DNA from: Mycobacterium sp.
Lineage (GTDB): Bacteria > Actinomycetota > Actinomycetes > Mycobacteriales > Mycobacteriaceae
DNA: 64,000 nucleotides
Direction: 5' to 3'
Assembly (NCBI GenBank): GCA_003987775.1
Contig: RXJD01000010.1
Coordinates: 154,593 to 218,592, forward strand
The notes beneath the pieces are model-generated. The model had not been told where the DNA came from. It was given only the letters and a program-made list of their open reading frames with translations, and searched no databases. Below, one piece after another: positions 1-8,958 of this stretch (its first letter is position 1; each line of letters begins with the position of its first letter). A program made the position numbers and the translations under genes.

Positions 1-1212
1 CTTGATCTGTCCGTCGGCCATGCGGGTGAACATGTCGATCACACCGTCGCTGACGTCGGTGCGCAACGACCCGCGGGCAATGCCCCACTGGTCCTCGGTG
101 AACTCCCGGTCTTCGGTGCTGGTCACCGCCCGCTGGCCCGGCAAACCCGGCCCCATGTAACCCATTTCGCGTCCGCCCATCGCATTGGGCTGGCCGGTGA
201 GCGAGAACGGGCCGCTGCCGGGCCGGCAGATTGCTCCGGTCGCCAGATGCAGGTTGCAGATCGCGTTGGTGTTCCAGGTGCCGTGCGTGCTCTGGTTGAG
301 GCCCATCGTCCAGCAGCTCATCCAATTCGCGGCTTCACCGATCCAGCGAGCCGCGGTGCGGATGTCGTCGGCGGGAATGCCGGTGATGTCGCTGACGTGG
401 TCCGGGGTGAACTGTTCCAGGAAGCTGGGCATCACCTCCCAGCCGGTGGTGAATTCGGCGATGAAGTCCGGATCGGTATGCCCGTTGCGCACGATCAGGT
501 GCAGTAAGCCGTTGAGCAGCGCGAGATCCGAGCCGGGGGCGATCTGCAGGAACAGATCGGCCTTGGCGGCGGTCGCGGTGCGGCGTGGGTCGACGACGAT
601 CAGTTTCGCACCGGCTTTGACCCGTTCCATCATGCGCAGGAACAGGATCGGATGACAGTCGGCCATGTTGGCGCCGATGACCAAGAACACGTCGGCGTGG
701 TCGAAGTCTTGGTAGGACCCGGGCGGTCCGTCGGCGCCCAGCGACAGCTTGTAGCCCGAACTGGCGCCGGCCATGCACAGGCGCGAGTTCGACTCGATCT
801 GGTTGGTGCCGATAAAACCCTTGGCCAGCTTGTTCGCCAGGTACTGGGCTTCCAGTGACATCTGTCCCGAGACGTACAGGGCAACGGCGTCGGGTCCGTG
901 CTTGTCGATGATGCCCCGTAACCGCTTGGCGGAGCGCATGATCGCCGTGTCGGTGTCGACGGGTTCGAAGGGCTGACCACGGTCGGTCCGCGCGTATGCC
1001 GACTCGGCTCGTCCCGGTGCCGCAAGAAAATCAGCGGTGGTCGCCCCTTTGGTGCACAACCGCCCGAAGTTGGCCGGATGATCTTCTTGTCCAAGTGTTT
1101 TGGCGATGTGACGGCGGCCGCTTTCGGGATCCGTTGTGAGCTGCAACACCATGCCGCATCCGACGCCGCAGTAGGCGCACATGGTGCGCACCGCATCGTC
1201 GTGGGAGTGCAT
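1..1212 (-). CDS. Molybdopterin oxidoreductase, probable assimilatory nitrate reductase (N-terminal part)
   Basis: Reading right to left from an ATG at 1212, 404 codons stay open to the left edge, so the C-terminus is outside the window. Cys12, Cys15, Cys19 and Cys53 form the N-terminal 4Fe-4S ligand set (C-x2-C-x3-C-x33-C) of the bis-MGD molybdoenzyme family. Further on are the usual family segments: VFLVIGANMADCHP, KLIVVDPRRT and SGPFSLTGQPNAMGGREMG. The last segment is typical of NarB/NasA-type cytoplasmic nitrate reductases, which reduce nitrate to nitrite. The nitrate transporter gene narK1 nearby fits that role. The RBS is weak (AGAGG about 14 bases upstream). The alternative is a formate dehydrogenase-like enzyme, which the GPFSLTGQPNAMGG stretch argues against. 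Confidence 0.85.
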   Translation of the reverse strand, partial: MHSHDDAVRTMCAYCGVGCGMVLQLTTDPESGRRHIAKTLGQEDHPANFGRLCTKGATTADFLAAPGRAESAYARTDRGQPFEPVDTDTAIMRSAKRLRGIIDKHGPDAVALYVSGQMSLEAQYLANKLAKGFIGTNQIESNSRLCMAGASSGYKLSLGADGPPGSYQDFDHADVFLVIGANMADCHPILFLRMMERVKAGAKLIVVDPRRTATAAKADLFLQIAPGSDLALLNGLLHLIVRNGHTDPDFIAEFTTGWEVMPSFLEQFTPDHVSDITGIPADDIRTAARWIGEAANWMSCWTMGLNQSTHGTWNTNAICNLHLATGAICRPGSGPFSLTGQPNAMGGREMGYMGPGLPGQRAVTSTEDREFTEDQWGIARGSLRTDVSDGVIDMFTRMADGQIK

Positions 1213-1545
1213 GTTGGTTGTCCGACCTCTCGTCTCGCGCACACGGACCTGCGGAAAATCGTCCGGTAGTGATGTTTCGGTGCGGATCACCTGAGGTTTC
1301 AGCGGCTTTACGGACTTCTCGCAGCGGGATGTGGCGTGGTGTGCGGTGTCGGTAATTCGGCACGAAATTCGGGGTGGTGCCCGGCGCCGGCCTCACGGCG
1401 ACCGCGGTCTTCGTTGACCGGTGATCTTCGCCGAGGTTACCCACGCCGAGCCCCGCGAAAGGCCCTGCACCTGCGGTTTTGACCAAACCCGACGGACATT
1501 CACAGTGCGCGTCCAGCTGCGGGCCCCGTTCGTTAAGCTCGCGAG
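1213..1545. other. Intergenic region between the reductase and lppP
   Basis: This 333-base divergent spacer must hold promoters for both the reductase (leftward) and lppP (rightward). I see no convincing coding frame, no strong inverted repeat and no recognisable riboswitch in it. Frames that are open here have no RBS or recognisable protein sequence. Confidence 0.4.
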
Positions 1546-2046
1546 GTGCGTTGTCGGTTCGGTGCTGCCCTGCTCATGCTGGGGATGGCGGTCACAGGGT
1601 GTGACGACCACGCATCGGCGCCGCCGCAGGCGAAGCCGGCCTCCTGCAAGGAGTCAGACAGTCCCACCGCCGACACGGTGCGCCGGGCCATCGCCGCCGT
1701 CCCGGTCGAGGTGCCGGGTTCTGCCTGGGTGGAGTTCGCGCGCGGTCACACCAGGAAATGCCGGCTGAACTGGGTGCAGATCATCCCGACCATCGCCTCG
1801 GAGTCGACGCCGCAACAGCTGCTGTTCTTCGACCGCAACACCCCGCTGGGTTCGCCCACCCCGAACCCCAAGCCCTACATCACGGTGCTGGCGCCGGCCG
1901 ACGACACCGTGACCGTGCAGTACCAGTGGCGTAACGGCAGCGACGAGGAATGCTGTCCCACTGGCAAAGGCACGGTGAAATTCGAGATCGGGCCGGACGG
2001 CAGGCTCAAGGCGCTCGGTCCCATCCCGCACCAGCCGCCCAGCTAA
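1546..2046 (+). CDS. lppP: Lipoprotein LppP (LppP/LprE family)
   Basis: A 166-residue exported lipoprotein. The GTG start at 1546 gives a short signal peptide ending in the lipobox AVTGC (Cys19); an in-frame ATG at 1576 would leave too short a signal. The mature part, with DSPTADTVRRAIAAVPVEVP, QIIPTIASESTPQQLLFFDR and NPKPYITVLAPADDTVTVQYQW, matches my memory of M. tuberculosis LppP (Rv2330c) almost throughout. Four Cys follow the lipid Cys, including an ECC pair, suggesting disulfides. Its molecular function is unknown. It lies 140 bases upstream of narK1, in the same relative arrangement as Rv2330c and Rv2329c. Confidence 0.9.
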   Translation: MRCRFGAALLMLGMAVTGCDDHASAPPQAKPASCKESDSPTADTVRRAIAAVPVEVPGSAWVEFARGHTRKCRLNWVQIIPTIASESTPQQLLFFDRNTPLGSPTPNPKPYITVLAPADDTVTVQYQWRNGSDEECCPTGKGTVKFEIGPDGRLKALGPIPHQPPS

Positions 2047-2186
2047 CCGCCGGTCGCCGCCCCCTTCAGCACTTCTACAGCACACCTACAGCAGTTTCAG
2101 GCTGCTTACGGCGTGCTTGACCCAGGTTCCGCTGGCACGCTTGGTCTTCCGTGCGAGAGATCGTGCACGAAAGACGAAGGAGGGTC

Positions 2187-3641
2187 ATGGACCTGCAGAC
2201 GCTGCCGCGGCGAGCGGAGTCGTGTGAAGTCGTTGCGGCCAATGTTCGTGGCCCACGTCACATCTCACACTGGGACGCCGAGGATGTGGTGGCCTGGGAG
2301 GCCGGGAACAAGCTCATCGCGCGACGGAACCTGTTGTGGTCGGTCGTCACCGTTCACCTGGGCTACTCGGTGTGGACGCTGTGGCCGGTGATGGAACTGT
2401 TCATGCCGCAGAACGTGTACGGATTCTCGACGGGCGACAAGCTGCTGCTGGTCATTACCGCGGCCCTGGTCGGTGCGTGCCTGCGCATGCCCTACTCGGT
2501 GGCCACTGCGGTCCTGGGCGGGCGAAAGTGGGCGATCATTTCGTCGGCAGCATTGATCGTCCCGGTGGTCGGCACGATGGTGTTGCTGATGCATCCCGGT
2601 CTGCCGTTGTGGCCGTACCTGATCTGCGCCGCGCTCACCGGATTGGGCGGCGGCAACTTCGCGGCCTCGATGAGCAACGCCAACGCCTTCTATCCGCAGC
2701 GTCTCAAGGGCTCCGCCCTCGGATTGGCCGGCGGCGTCGGCAATCTCGGGGTACCGGCGATCCAGTTGGTCGGGCTGCTGGTGATCGCCACCGCGGGTGA
2801 CCGCAAGCCCTACCTGGTGTGCGGGCTGTATGCGGTGTCGCTGGTGATCGCATGCATCGGGGTGACCCGATCGATGAATACCGTTGCGCAGCATCACGTC
2901 AAGCCGGAAAAGCTGCGGCCGATCATCGCGGTGATGTTCGCCACCCGCGACACGTGGCTGCTCTCGCTGCTCTACCTCGGCACGTTCGGCTCGTTCATCG
3001 GATTCTCCTTCGCGTTCGGCCAGGTGCTGCAGAACAACTTCGTGGCCGGTGGGGAAACCGTCGCCCAAGCCAGTCTGCACGCCGCCGAACTCGCCTTCCT
3101 GGGCCCGTTGTTGGCAGCTGTGGCAAGGGTTTACGGCGGCCGGCTGGCCGACCGCATCGGTGGCAGCCGCCTGACGCTGATGGTGTTCACCGGCATGACG
3201 TTCACCGCGGGACTACTGATCGTCGCCAGCGCCCACCAGCACCGCCAGCACGGCGGCGCCGCCATGGCCGGCTACTTCGCCTGCTTCATAGCCCTTTTCG
3301 TGCTGTCCGGGCTGGGCAACGGATCGGTCTACAAAATGATCCCGACGATCTTCGAGGCCTGCAGTCGCTCGCTCGACATCACCGAAGCCGATCGCCGGGA
3401 ATGGTCGCGGATCATCTCCGGCGTCGTCATCGGGTTCGTGGCATCGGTCGGCGCGCTCGGCGGGGTCGGAATCGACCTCGCGCTGCGGGCGTCGTACCAG
3501 AGCACCGGTGCGGGCACCGAGGCATTCTGGATCTTCATGTGCGGCTACGCCGCGGCCGCCGCGCTGACCTGGCAGGCCTACGTCCGCCGCGCCGTCACCC
3601 CGGTGGTGCAGTCGGCGGAACTCGTTGTGAGCAAGGCTTAG
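2187..3641 (+). CDS. narK1: Nitrate/nitrite transporter NarK1
   Basis: A 484-residue major facilitator superfamily protein with about 12 membrane segments, moving nitrate or nitrite across the inner membrane. The nitrate signature GLGGGNFAASMSNANAF and the following KGSALGLAGGVGNLGVP are plain to see. A second, less exact copy (FVLSGLGNGSVYKMIPTIF) lies in the C-terminal half, as expected for NarK. I chose the ATG at 2187, directly after the strong RBS AAGGAGG (2177-2183), rather than the GTG at 2151, which has none. Its position next to lppP corresponds to Rv2329c. The stop overlaps the convergent acyl-CoA oxidase-like gene by 4 bases. Together with the reductase at the left edge it may supply nitrogen from nitrate. 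Confidence 0.93.
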   Translation: MDLQTLPRRAESCEVVAANVRGPRHISHWDAEDVVAWEAGNKLIARRNLLWSVVTVHLGYSVWTLWPVMELFMPQNVYGFSTGDKLLLVITAALVGACLRMPYSVATAVLGGRKWAIISSAALIVPVVGTMVLLMHPGLPLWPYLICAALTGLGGGNFAASMSNANAFYPQRLKGSALGLAGGVGNLGVPAIQLVGLLVIATAGDRKPYLVCGLYAVSLVIACIGVTRSMNTVAQHHVKPEKLRPIIAVMFATRDTWLLSLLYLGTFGSFIGFSFAFGQVLQNNFVAGGETVAQASLHAAELAFLGPLLAAVARVYGGRLADRIGGSRLTLMVFTGMTFTAGLLIVASAHQHRQHGGAAMAGYFACFIALFVLSGLGNGSVYKMIPTIFEACSRSLDITEADRREWSRIISGVVIGFVASVGALGGVGIDLALRASYQSTGAGTEAFWIFMCGYAAAAALTWQAYVRRAVTPVVQSAELVVSKA

Positions 3642-5578
3642 TCGGGGAGGTTCTCCGGGTGCAGCATCTCTGCGTAGCGCAGCTGCTCCGGGATGCCGAA
3701 CCCGTCGACCAGCGTCCGGGCGTGCGGGCGCAGCACCCGGCACCGGTCGTTGATGCCCCGGGTGACCGCCTTGGCGCGCTCGGTCGACAGGTACCGGTGC
3801 TCGATGAACCACGCCTTGTCCTCTTCGATCACCGACAACGCGTAGAGGTCGCACACCACCCCCAGCAGCTCGCGCGCCTTCCGGTCCGGGCATGACTCGA
3901 TGCCGGCGACGAAGGCCTCCAGCACCACCGTGTCGATGTGCGCCTTCGCGGCGTGCAACACGTGGTCCTGCACCGTGTTGAAAGCGTCGAAGGCCGACAT
4001 CTCCTTGGATTTGCCTTGCAGGCGGCGCGCCACCGACGACAGCAGGTAGTCCTCGCGGTCTTCGAACATCTGCACCTGGGTGCCGCGGTTGAACAGGCTG
4101 CCTTCTTCCTCGTTGTCCTGTCTGGCGTCGACGATGCGCTGCATGATCGCTTCGGCCGCAGTGCGTTTCTTCACCCGGTCGCCCACCGTGTTCGCCGCGA
4201 AACGCACCCACTCGACCGGGCTCATGCTCTTGATGTCGTCGGCGTAGGCGGTGAGCAGTTCCTTGGCCACCAGCTGGGTCAGCACATGGTTGTCACCCTC
4301 GAAGGTGGTGAACACGTCGGTGTCGGCCCGCAGGGCGATCAGCCGGTTCTCGGCCATGTAGCCCGCGCCGCCGCATGCCTCTCGGGCCTCCTGGATGGCC
4401 CGGGACGCGTGCCAGGTGTTGGCCGCCTTCAGCCCGGCGGCACGCGCCTCCAGCTCACGCTGTTCTTCGGCGTCCACCACGTCGGAGGTCTGCAGGTCGT
4501 GGCATTTGGACACCAACTCGTTCTGGGCGAACTGCAGCGCGTAGGACCGGGCGATCAGCGGGAACAGCCGCCGCTGGTGCACCAGGTAGTCCATGATCAG
4601 CACTTCGTTGTCATCATCGCCGGGCGCGCTGAATTGCCTGCGCTGCAACGCATAACGGGTGGCGATGTCCAGCGCGACGTGCGCCGCGTTACCGGCGCTG
4701 CCACCCACGGTCACCCGGCCCCGGATCAACGTGCCGATCATCGTGAAGAACCGCCGGTTGGCGTTGTCGATCGGCGAGGTGTAGGTGCCGTCCGGTTCGA
4801 CCTCGCCGTACTTGTTGAGCAGGTTGACTCGCGGCACCCGGACGTTGTCGAACATGATGCGGCCGTTGTCGACGCCGGGCAGGCCGCCCTTGTAGTGGCA
4901 GTCCGAGGTGGTGACCCCCGGCAGGTCGTTACCGTCGGCGTCACGCAGCGGGACCAGCACGCAGTGCACGCCGTGATTGACCGGCTTGCCGTCCTTAAGG
5001 GTGATCAGTTGCGCGAAAACCGCTGCGATGGTTGCGGTCTCGGCCGCGCCGCCGATGTAGTCCTTGCGCGACGTCGGGGTGGGGGAGTTGATGACGAACT
5101 CTTCGGTTTCGGCGTCGTAGGTGGCCGTCGTCTCCAGCGACTGGACGTCGCTGCCGTGTCCGGTCTCGGTCATCGCGAAACAGCCGAGCAGGTCGAGGGT
5201 GATGATGTCCCGCACGTAAGAGGAGTGGCGTTCGGTGCCCAGGTTCTCCACGGCGCCGCCGAACAGGCCCCACTGGACACCGGCCTTGACCATCAGGGAC
5301 AGATCCGACATGGCCAGCATCTCGATCATCGTGACCGCCGCTCCGACGTCACCGGTGCCGCCGTGCTCCTTGCGGAACCCTTCGTCCGACACGCCGGCGG
5401 CCGCCATCATCTGCATCTGCTCGGCGACCTTCGCGCGGGCGATGACAGTGTTCGGGGTGTGGTGCGGACGGAAAGCCTCGTGCGAGAGCTTGGCCCGCGT
5501 CTCGTTCTTCACGTCCCGCCAACGCCCGTCGAGCGCGTCGCGGATGTAGTCGGCAGTGCTTTTGGTGTCGGATGCCAT
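3638..5578 (-). CDS. Acyl-CoA oxidase-like flavoprotein (acyl-CoA dehydrogenase superfamily)
   Basis: 646 residues, which is the length of acyl-CoA oxidases rather than the roughly 380 of ordinary acyl-CoA dehydrogenases. The flavin-binding stretch CFAMTETGHGSDVQSLETTA lies near residue 135. The C-terminal part has CGGAGYMAENRLIALRADTDVFTTFEGDN, where the Glu of TFEGDN is in the place of the catalytic base of oxidases. It probably oxidises an acyl-CoA to the 2-enoyl-CoA; whether oxygen or an electron-transfer flavoprotein is the acceptor cannot be read from sequence. The ATG at 5578 is the natural start. It stands alone between narK1 and a small secreted protein gene and is not part of the conserved Rv2330c-Rv2313c order, so it is likely an insertion relative to M. 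tuberculosis. Confidence 0.85.
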   Translation of the reverse strand: MASDTKSTADYIRDALDGRWRDVKNETRAKLSHEAFRPHHTPNTVIARAKVAEQMQMMAAAGVSDEGFRKEHGGTGDVGAAVTMIEMLAMSDLSLMVKAGVQWGLFGGAVENLGTERHSSYVRDIITLDLLGCFAMTETGHGSDVQSLETTATYDAETEEFVINSPTPTSRKDYIGGAAETATIAAVFAQLITLKDGKPVNHGVHCVLVPLRDADGNDLPGVTTSDCHYKGGLPGVDNGRIMFDNVRVPRVNLLNKYGEVEPDGTYTSPIDNANRRFFTMIGTLIRGRVTVGGSAGNAAHVALDIATRYALQRRQFSAPGDDDNEVLIMDYLVHQRRLFPLIARSYALQFAQNELVSKCHDLQTSDVVDAEEQRELEARAAGLKAANTWHASRAIQEAREACGGAGYMAENRLIALRADTDVFTTFEGDNHVLTQLVAKELLTAYADDIKSMSPVEWVRFAANTVGDRVKKRTAAEAIMQRIVDARQDNEEEGSLFNRGTQVQMFEDREDYLLSSVARRLQGKSKEMSAFDAFNTVQDHVLHAAKAHIDTVVLEAFVAGIESCPDRKARELLGVVCDLYALSVIEEDKAWFIEHRYLSTERAKAVTRGINDRCRVLRPHARTLVDGFGIPEQLRYAEMLHPENLPD

Positions 5579-5835
5579 GACCCGACCGTAGCCCGTCGCC
5601 TGCTCTGCCGGAACAGGTCAGCCCTATGAACACAGTGTGTCGCAGAAATCTTTCAGTGATGTCGTGCTTCGTCGTGTTCGTTGCCGTCAGCCACGACCAC
5701 GCCGAGCACCGTCGGGCAGGGTACCCGGGCATTTTGATCTGATTCCGGCACAAGGGAATTGGCCAGCGCACCGATAGTTGGCGCACTATGGCGACGCTAT
5801 CGTGCGGCAAAGCGGAGCGGGGCTGGCGTGTGCGA

Positions 5836-6165
5836 CTAGGGGCACATGAAGCTGATCGGCGGGCACTGCCTGATGGTGATCGCCTCGATGGGCGGATTGT
5901 CGCCGTCCCACATGGAGATCGGCATGCCCTGCGAGGTCAGGTTGCCCATCCCGTAGTTGGTCGCATACCAGGTGTGGCAGACGCTCCAGTCCCAGTCGAC
6001 GAACTGGTTCGTCACATAGGGCATCTGCTTAGGGTTGCCCGGGCACCACCGGTGCGGCTGCGTTGTGTCCGCGTGGGCGACACCCAGACCCAGGCCGGTG
6101 AGTACCGCGGACCCGGCCAGCGCTGAGGCCGCGAGGACTTTCCTGGTTGTGTTGGCCAGTCGCAT
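5836..6165 (-). CDS. Small secreted protein with cysteine/tryptophan-rich mature part
   Basis: 109 residues from the ATG at 6165, which has a strong RBS (AAAGGAG, spacing 8); longer upstream starts would bury the signal peptide. The N-terminus RLANTTRKVLAASALAGSAV followed by a hydrophobic run and AHADT is a classic Sec signal cleaved after AHA. The mature domain has four Cys and several Trp (RWCPGNP, DWDWSVCHTWY, ITIRQCPPISFMCP), a composition I associate with a group of small mycobacterial secreted proteins of unknown role. I do not recognise a function. The upstream gap to 6397 belongs to its promoter. Confidence 0.75.
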   Translation of the reverse strand: MRLANTTRKVLAASALAGSAVLTGLGLGVAHADTTQPHRWCPGNPKQMPYVTNQFVDWDWSVCHTWYATNYGMGNLTSQGMPISMWDGDNPPIEAITIRQCPPISFMCP

Positions 6166-6397
6166 GACGGCTCTCCTTTGTTCCCACACGCAGGCGCGGG
6201 AAACACCCCACAGGTGGTTCGCGCGCCAGTGCATTCGAGCCATTGTCAGGTCATCAAATGGCTCTTGATCTCTGTTTGGATGGAGATTATTGGCGCTGGT
6301 TTGCGAAATTCTTGCGCCCGGACGTGCCAATTGCGGGCTTGCGGGTTACCAGTTGTGCTGTGCAGCGCGGGCACCGCGCGCCGTTTACGTCGGGCAG

Positions 6398-8890
6398 TCA
6401 GGCCTTGTCGCGGCGTGGCGACGTGGCCGCCGGACGCAACCGGTAGCGAACGAACCCGAGCCACACCAGGGCGAGCAGTCCCAGCATGAGCATGTCGAAC
6501 ACCCACCAGCCCGAATAGTGACTCCACATCGCGTTGTGATCGGCCAGCTTGTCGATCCGTCGCAAGTCCACGGTGGCTGCGGCGGCCGCAAAGCCCCATT
6601 GAGCCGGAATGAACCAGGAGACCTGGTCGTAACCCCAGGTACCCACCAGCGAGACGAGTCCGCCCGCGAACAACAGTGAGGCCAGCAACGCCGGGATCAA
6701 TAGGGGCAGCACCTCGGCCATCGACTTGCCCAGCGAGGACAACGCGAGCCCCACGATCGCCGACACGACGGCCGTCGCCGCCACGGTGACGTACAGCTCG
6801 ATGCCCGCTGCCAGTGGGGAAGTGCCGAACAGCGCCGCGCCATGCTTGGGCCCGCCTTTGCCTACGATCACGATGGCGGTCAGGACGGCGGCCTGCGCCG
6901 CGGCGATCAGGCCGAAGACGGCGAGTTTGGCCATCAGGTAGGCCGATGCCGACAGTCCGATCGTCTGCTCCCGCCGGAAGATCCGGCGTTCGGAGACCAG
7001 GCTCCCGATCGTCAGTACGGTGCCCATGAGGACCGCGGCGAAGTTGAGCGCGGCCAGGATCTCGATCGCTTCGTGCGCATTCGCCGACGACGGGCCGGAC
7101 CGGCTCAACCCGGAATTCCCGGGGATCAGCAGCGTCAGCGCGCCGAGGGCGAAGGGCAGCGCAAGCAGCAACAGCGAAAAGACGAGGCTGGCGGCCAGCA
7201 GCCGCAACTGCCGACGGGCCACCAGCCGGAACTGACGTTTGACGCCGGGCACGGGTGCGAGCCGCTGTGGTCTGGCGATCGACGGCGGCGTCGGCGAGAC
7301 CGCAGCCTGTTGTCTGATCAGGAAGGCGTGGTGCGCGCCGTGCGGGTCCGCGCTGATTCGCCCGAAGATCTCCAGCCAGTCGGTGGTGCCCAGCGCCGAG
7401 TCGATGTGCGAGGGCGGCCCGGCGAACGCCAACTGGCCCGCCGGCGTGAGCAGCAGCACCTGGTCGCACATGTTGAGGTAGGCCGGCGACGTGCCGGACA
7501 CCACCACCACGCAGCCGAGGTCGGCCTGGCGGCGTAGCAGCGCCATCACGTGGTTCTCCTGGACCGGGTCAAGCCCGGCCCCCGGCCCCTCGACCACCAG
7601 CAGCGACGGCCTGGTCAGCAGTTCGACCGCCAGCGACACGCACCGGCGCGCTTCGGGCGGCAACTTGGCGACCCGGGTCGTGCGATGCGGCGTGAGTTCG
7701 AGTTCGTCGAGGACCTGGTGCACGACCCGGTCACGGTTCTCCGGCGAGGTGTCCGGCGGCAGCCGCAGCTCGGCCGCATATGCGAGGGCGCGCTCCACGG
7801 TGAGCCGGGGGTGCACCCGGTTGTCGCGCGGAACCACCCCGATGCGCAGGCGCATCACGTCGGGCTCGGCGTGCGCGTCGTGGCCGTCGACGGTCAGCAG
7901 ACCCGAACTCACCGGCCGGCTGCCGGCGAGCAGACCGGTCAGGGCGAAATTGCGTGCCGCCGACGGCCCGACCACGGCGATCAGGGAGCCCGGGGGCGCC
8001 GTGAACGTCACGTTCGACAGCACCTCGCGGCCATCCACAGTAAGTCCCAGCTGATACCCGGCGACGCCGATGGTGCGCGCGCCCGGCAGCAGCGGCAACC
8101 GGCTGGTCTGGGGCGGGAGCTCGTCGGGTCTGTTGTCGCCGGGCAGCAGTTTCCGGCCCGCCTCGGTCATCCGCTCGAGCAGGCCCGGGCCCGTGGCCGG
8201 GGCGTCGTCCGGTGCCGGCGGGGCGGCAGATTCGTCCGCCGGCACGTACCGGAATGGCCTGGTGGGTCGCTCCAGCGGGGAGTGCTCGACGGGGCCATAT
8301 ACGGCGGCGGGCTGGGCCGGGATGCTGGTCGTCGCGGGTTCTTCGACGGGCTGCGCCGGGATGCTGGTGGTGGGTGGGTCCGCCGGTGCGGCGGGGATGC
8401 TGGTGGTGGCGGGTTCCCCGATGGGTTGCGCCGGGATGCTGGTGGTGGGTGGGTCTGCCGGTGCGGCGGGGATGCTGGTGGTAGCGGGTTCGGCGTCGTG
8501 CGCCCGAACAGGTTGCGGCAGCGGAGTTTTGACTCCCAGCGGATCGGTGGTCGGGGGCGGGGCGTCGTCGGGTGCGGTGACCTCGAAGCGCAGCCGCGGC
8601 CCGCGCTGCGGGTCGCCGATCGCAATCGTCTGACCGTCCCGGATATCGATGGTCGACATCCGCGCCCCATCCAGAAACAAGCCTTGATGGCTCTGATCGA
8701 CGGCCAGCCAGTGGGTACCGGCGAAGCGCAGCACCACATCGGGGACGGGTTGTGTGTCGGGGCCGCCGGGGTCCAGTCGGACGTCGCAATGTCCGCCGTG
8801 CCCCACGATCACGTCGCGGCCCGGCGCGAAGACGTACCGCATCGATCCGACCCACACGGTCAACGGGGAGACGTCAGGGATGGCCGTCAC
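6398..8890 (-). CDS. FHA-ABC membrane protein related to Rv1747, with all catalytic motifs degenerate
   Basis: 830 residues. Layout: FHA-like domain about 10-105, proline-rich linker 106-265 with five TTSIPA motifs, one ABC nucleotide-binding domain about 275-510, and a six-helix ABC2-type membrane domain about 545-815. Order, length and local identity (KGGPKHGAALF, IFRREQTIGLSASAYLMAK, DQVSWFIPAQWGFAAAAATVDL) match my memory of M. tuberculosis Rv1747, but the second FHA domain is missing. Walker A is GPSAARNFA at 308-316 instead of GPSGAGKST. The signature SGGQ is PPEA (411-414), Walker B DEP is EGP (434-436), the Q-loop Gln is Arg (355), and the switch His is Thr (467). In the FHA domain GR is GH (30-31) and the SRxH motif is gone. 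It should not hydrolyse ATP or bind phosphothreonine normally. GTG start at 8890, weak RBS. Confidence 0.9.
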   Translation of the reverse strand: MTAIPDVSPLTVWVGSMRYVFAPGRDVIVGHGGHCDVRLDPGGPDTQPVPDVVLRFAGTHWLAVDQSHQGLFLDGARMSTIDIRDGQTIAIGDPQRGPRLRFEVTAPDDAPPPTTDPLGVKTPLPQPVRAHDAEPATTSIPAAPADPPTTSIPAQPIGEPATTSIPAAPADPPTTSIPAQPVEEPATTSIPAQPAAVYGPVEHSPLERPTRPFRYVPADESAAPPAPDDAPATGPGLLERMTEAGRKLLPGDNRPDELPPQTSRLPLLPGARTIGVAGYQLGLTVDGREVLSNVTFTAPPGSLIAVVGPSAARNFALTGLLAGSRPVSSGLLTVDGHDAHAEPDVMRLRIGVVPRDNRVHPRLTVERALAYAAELRLPPDTSPENRDRVVHQVLDELELTPHRTTRVAKLPPEARRCVSLAVELLTRPSLLVVEGPGAGLDPVQENHVMALLRRQADLGCVVVVSGTSPAYLNMCDQVLLLTPAGQLAFAGPPSHIDSALGTTDWLEIFGRISADPHGAHHAFLIRQQAAVSPTPPSIARPQRLAPVPGVKRQFRLVARRQLRLLAASLVFSLLLLALPFALGALTLLIPGNSGLSRSGPSSANAHEAIEILAALNFAAVLMGTVLTIGSLVSERRIFRREQTIGLSASAYLMAKLAVFGLIAAAQAAVLTAIVIVGKGGPKHGAALFGTSPLAAGIELYVTVAATAVVSAIVGLALSSLGKSMAEVLPLLIPALLASLLFAGGLVSLVGTWGYDQVSWFIPAQWGFAAAAATVDLRRIDKLADHNAMWSHYSGWWVFDMLMLGLLALVWLGFVRYRLRPAATSPRRDKA
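8306..8491 (-). repeat. 75-bp tandem repeat coding the TTSIPA linker
   Basis: Two complete 75-bp units plus a half unit, in frame inside the FHA-ABC gene (residues 134-158, 159-183, 184-195). Each 25-residue unit carries two TTSIPA motifs spaced 12 and 13 residues apart, giving five in all. Confidence 0.85.
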
Positions 8891-8958
8891 CTTTCATCGT
8901 GGAGTGCTGACTCAAGTGTCTACCCGCTGAGGCGGTCCCTCCACTCGCAATGACCGGA

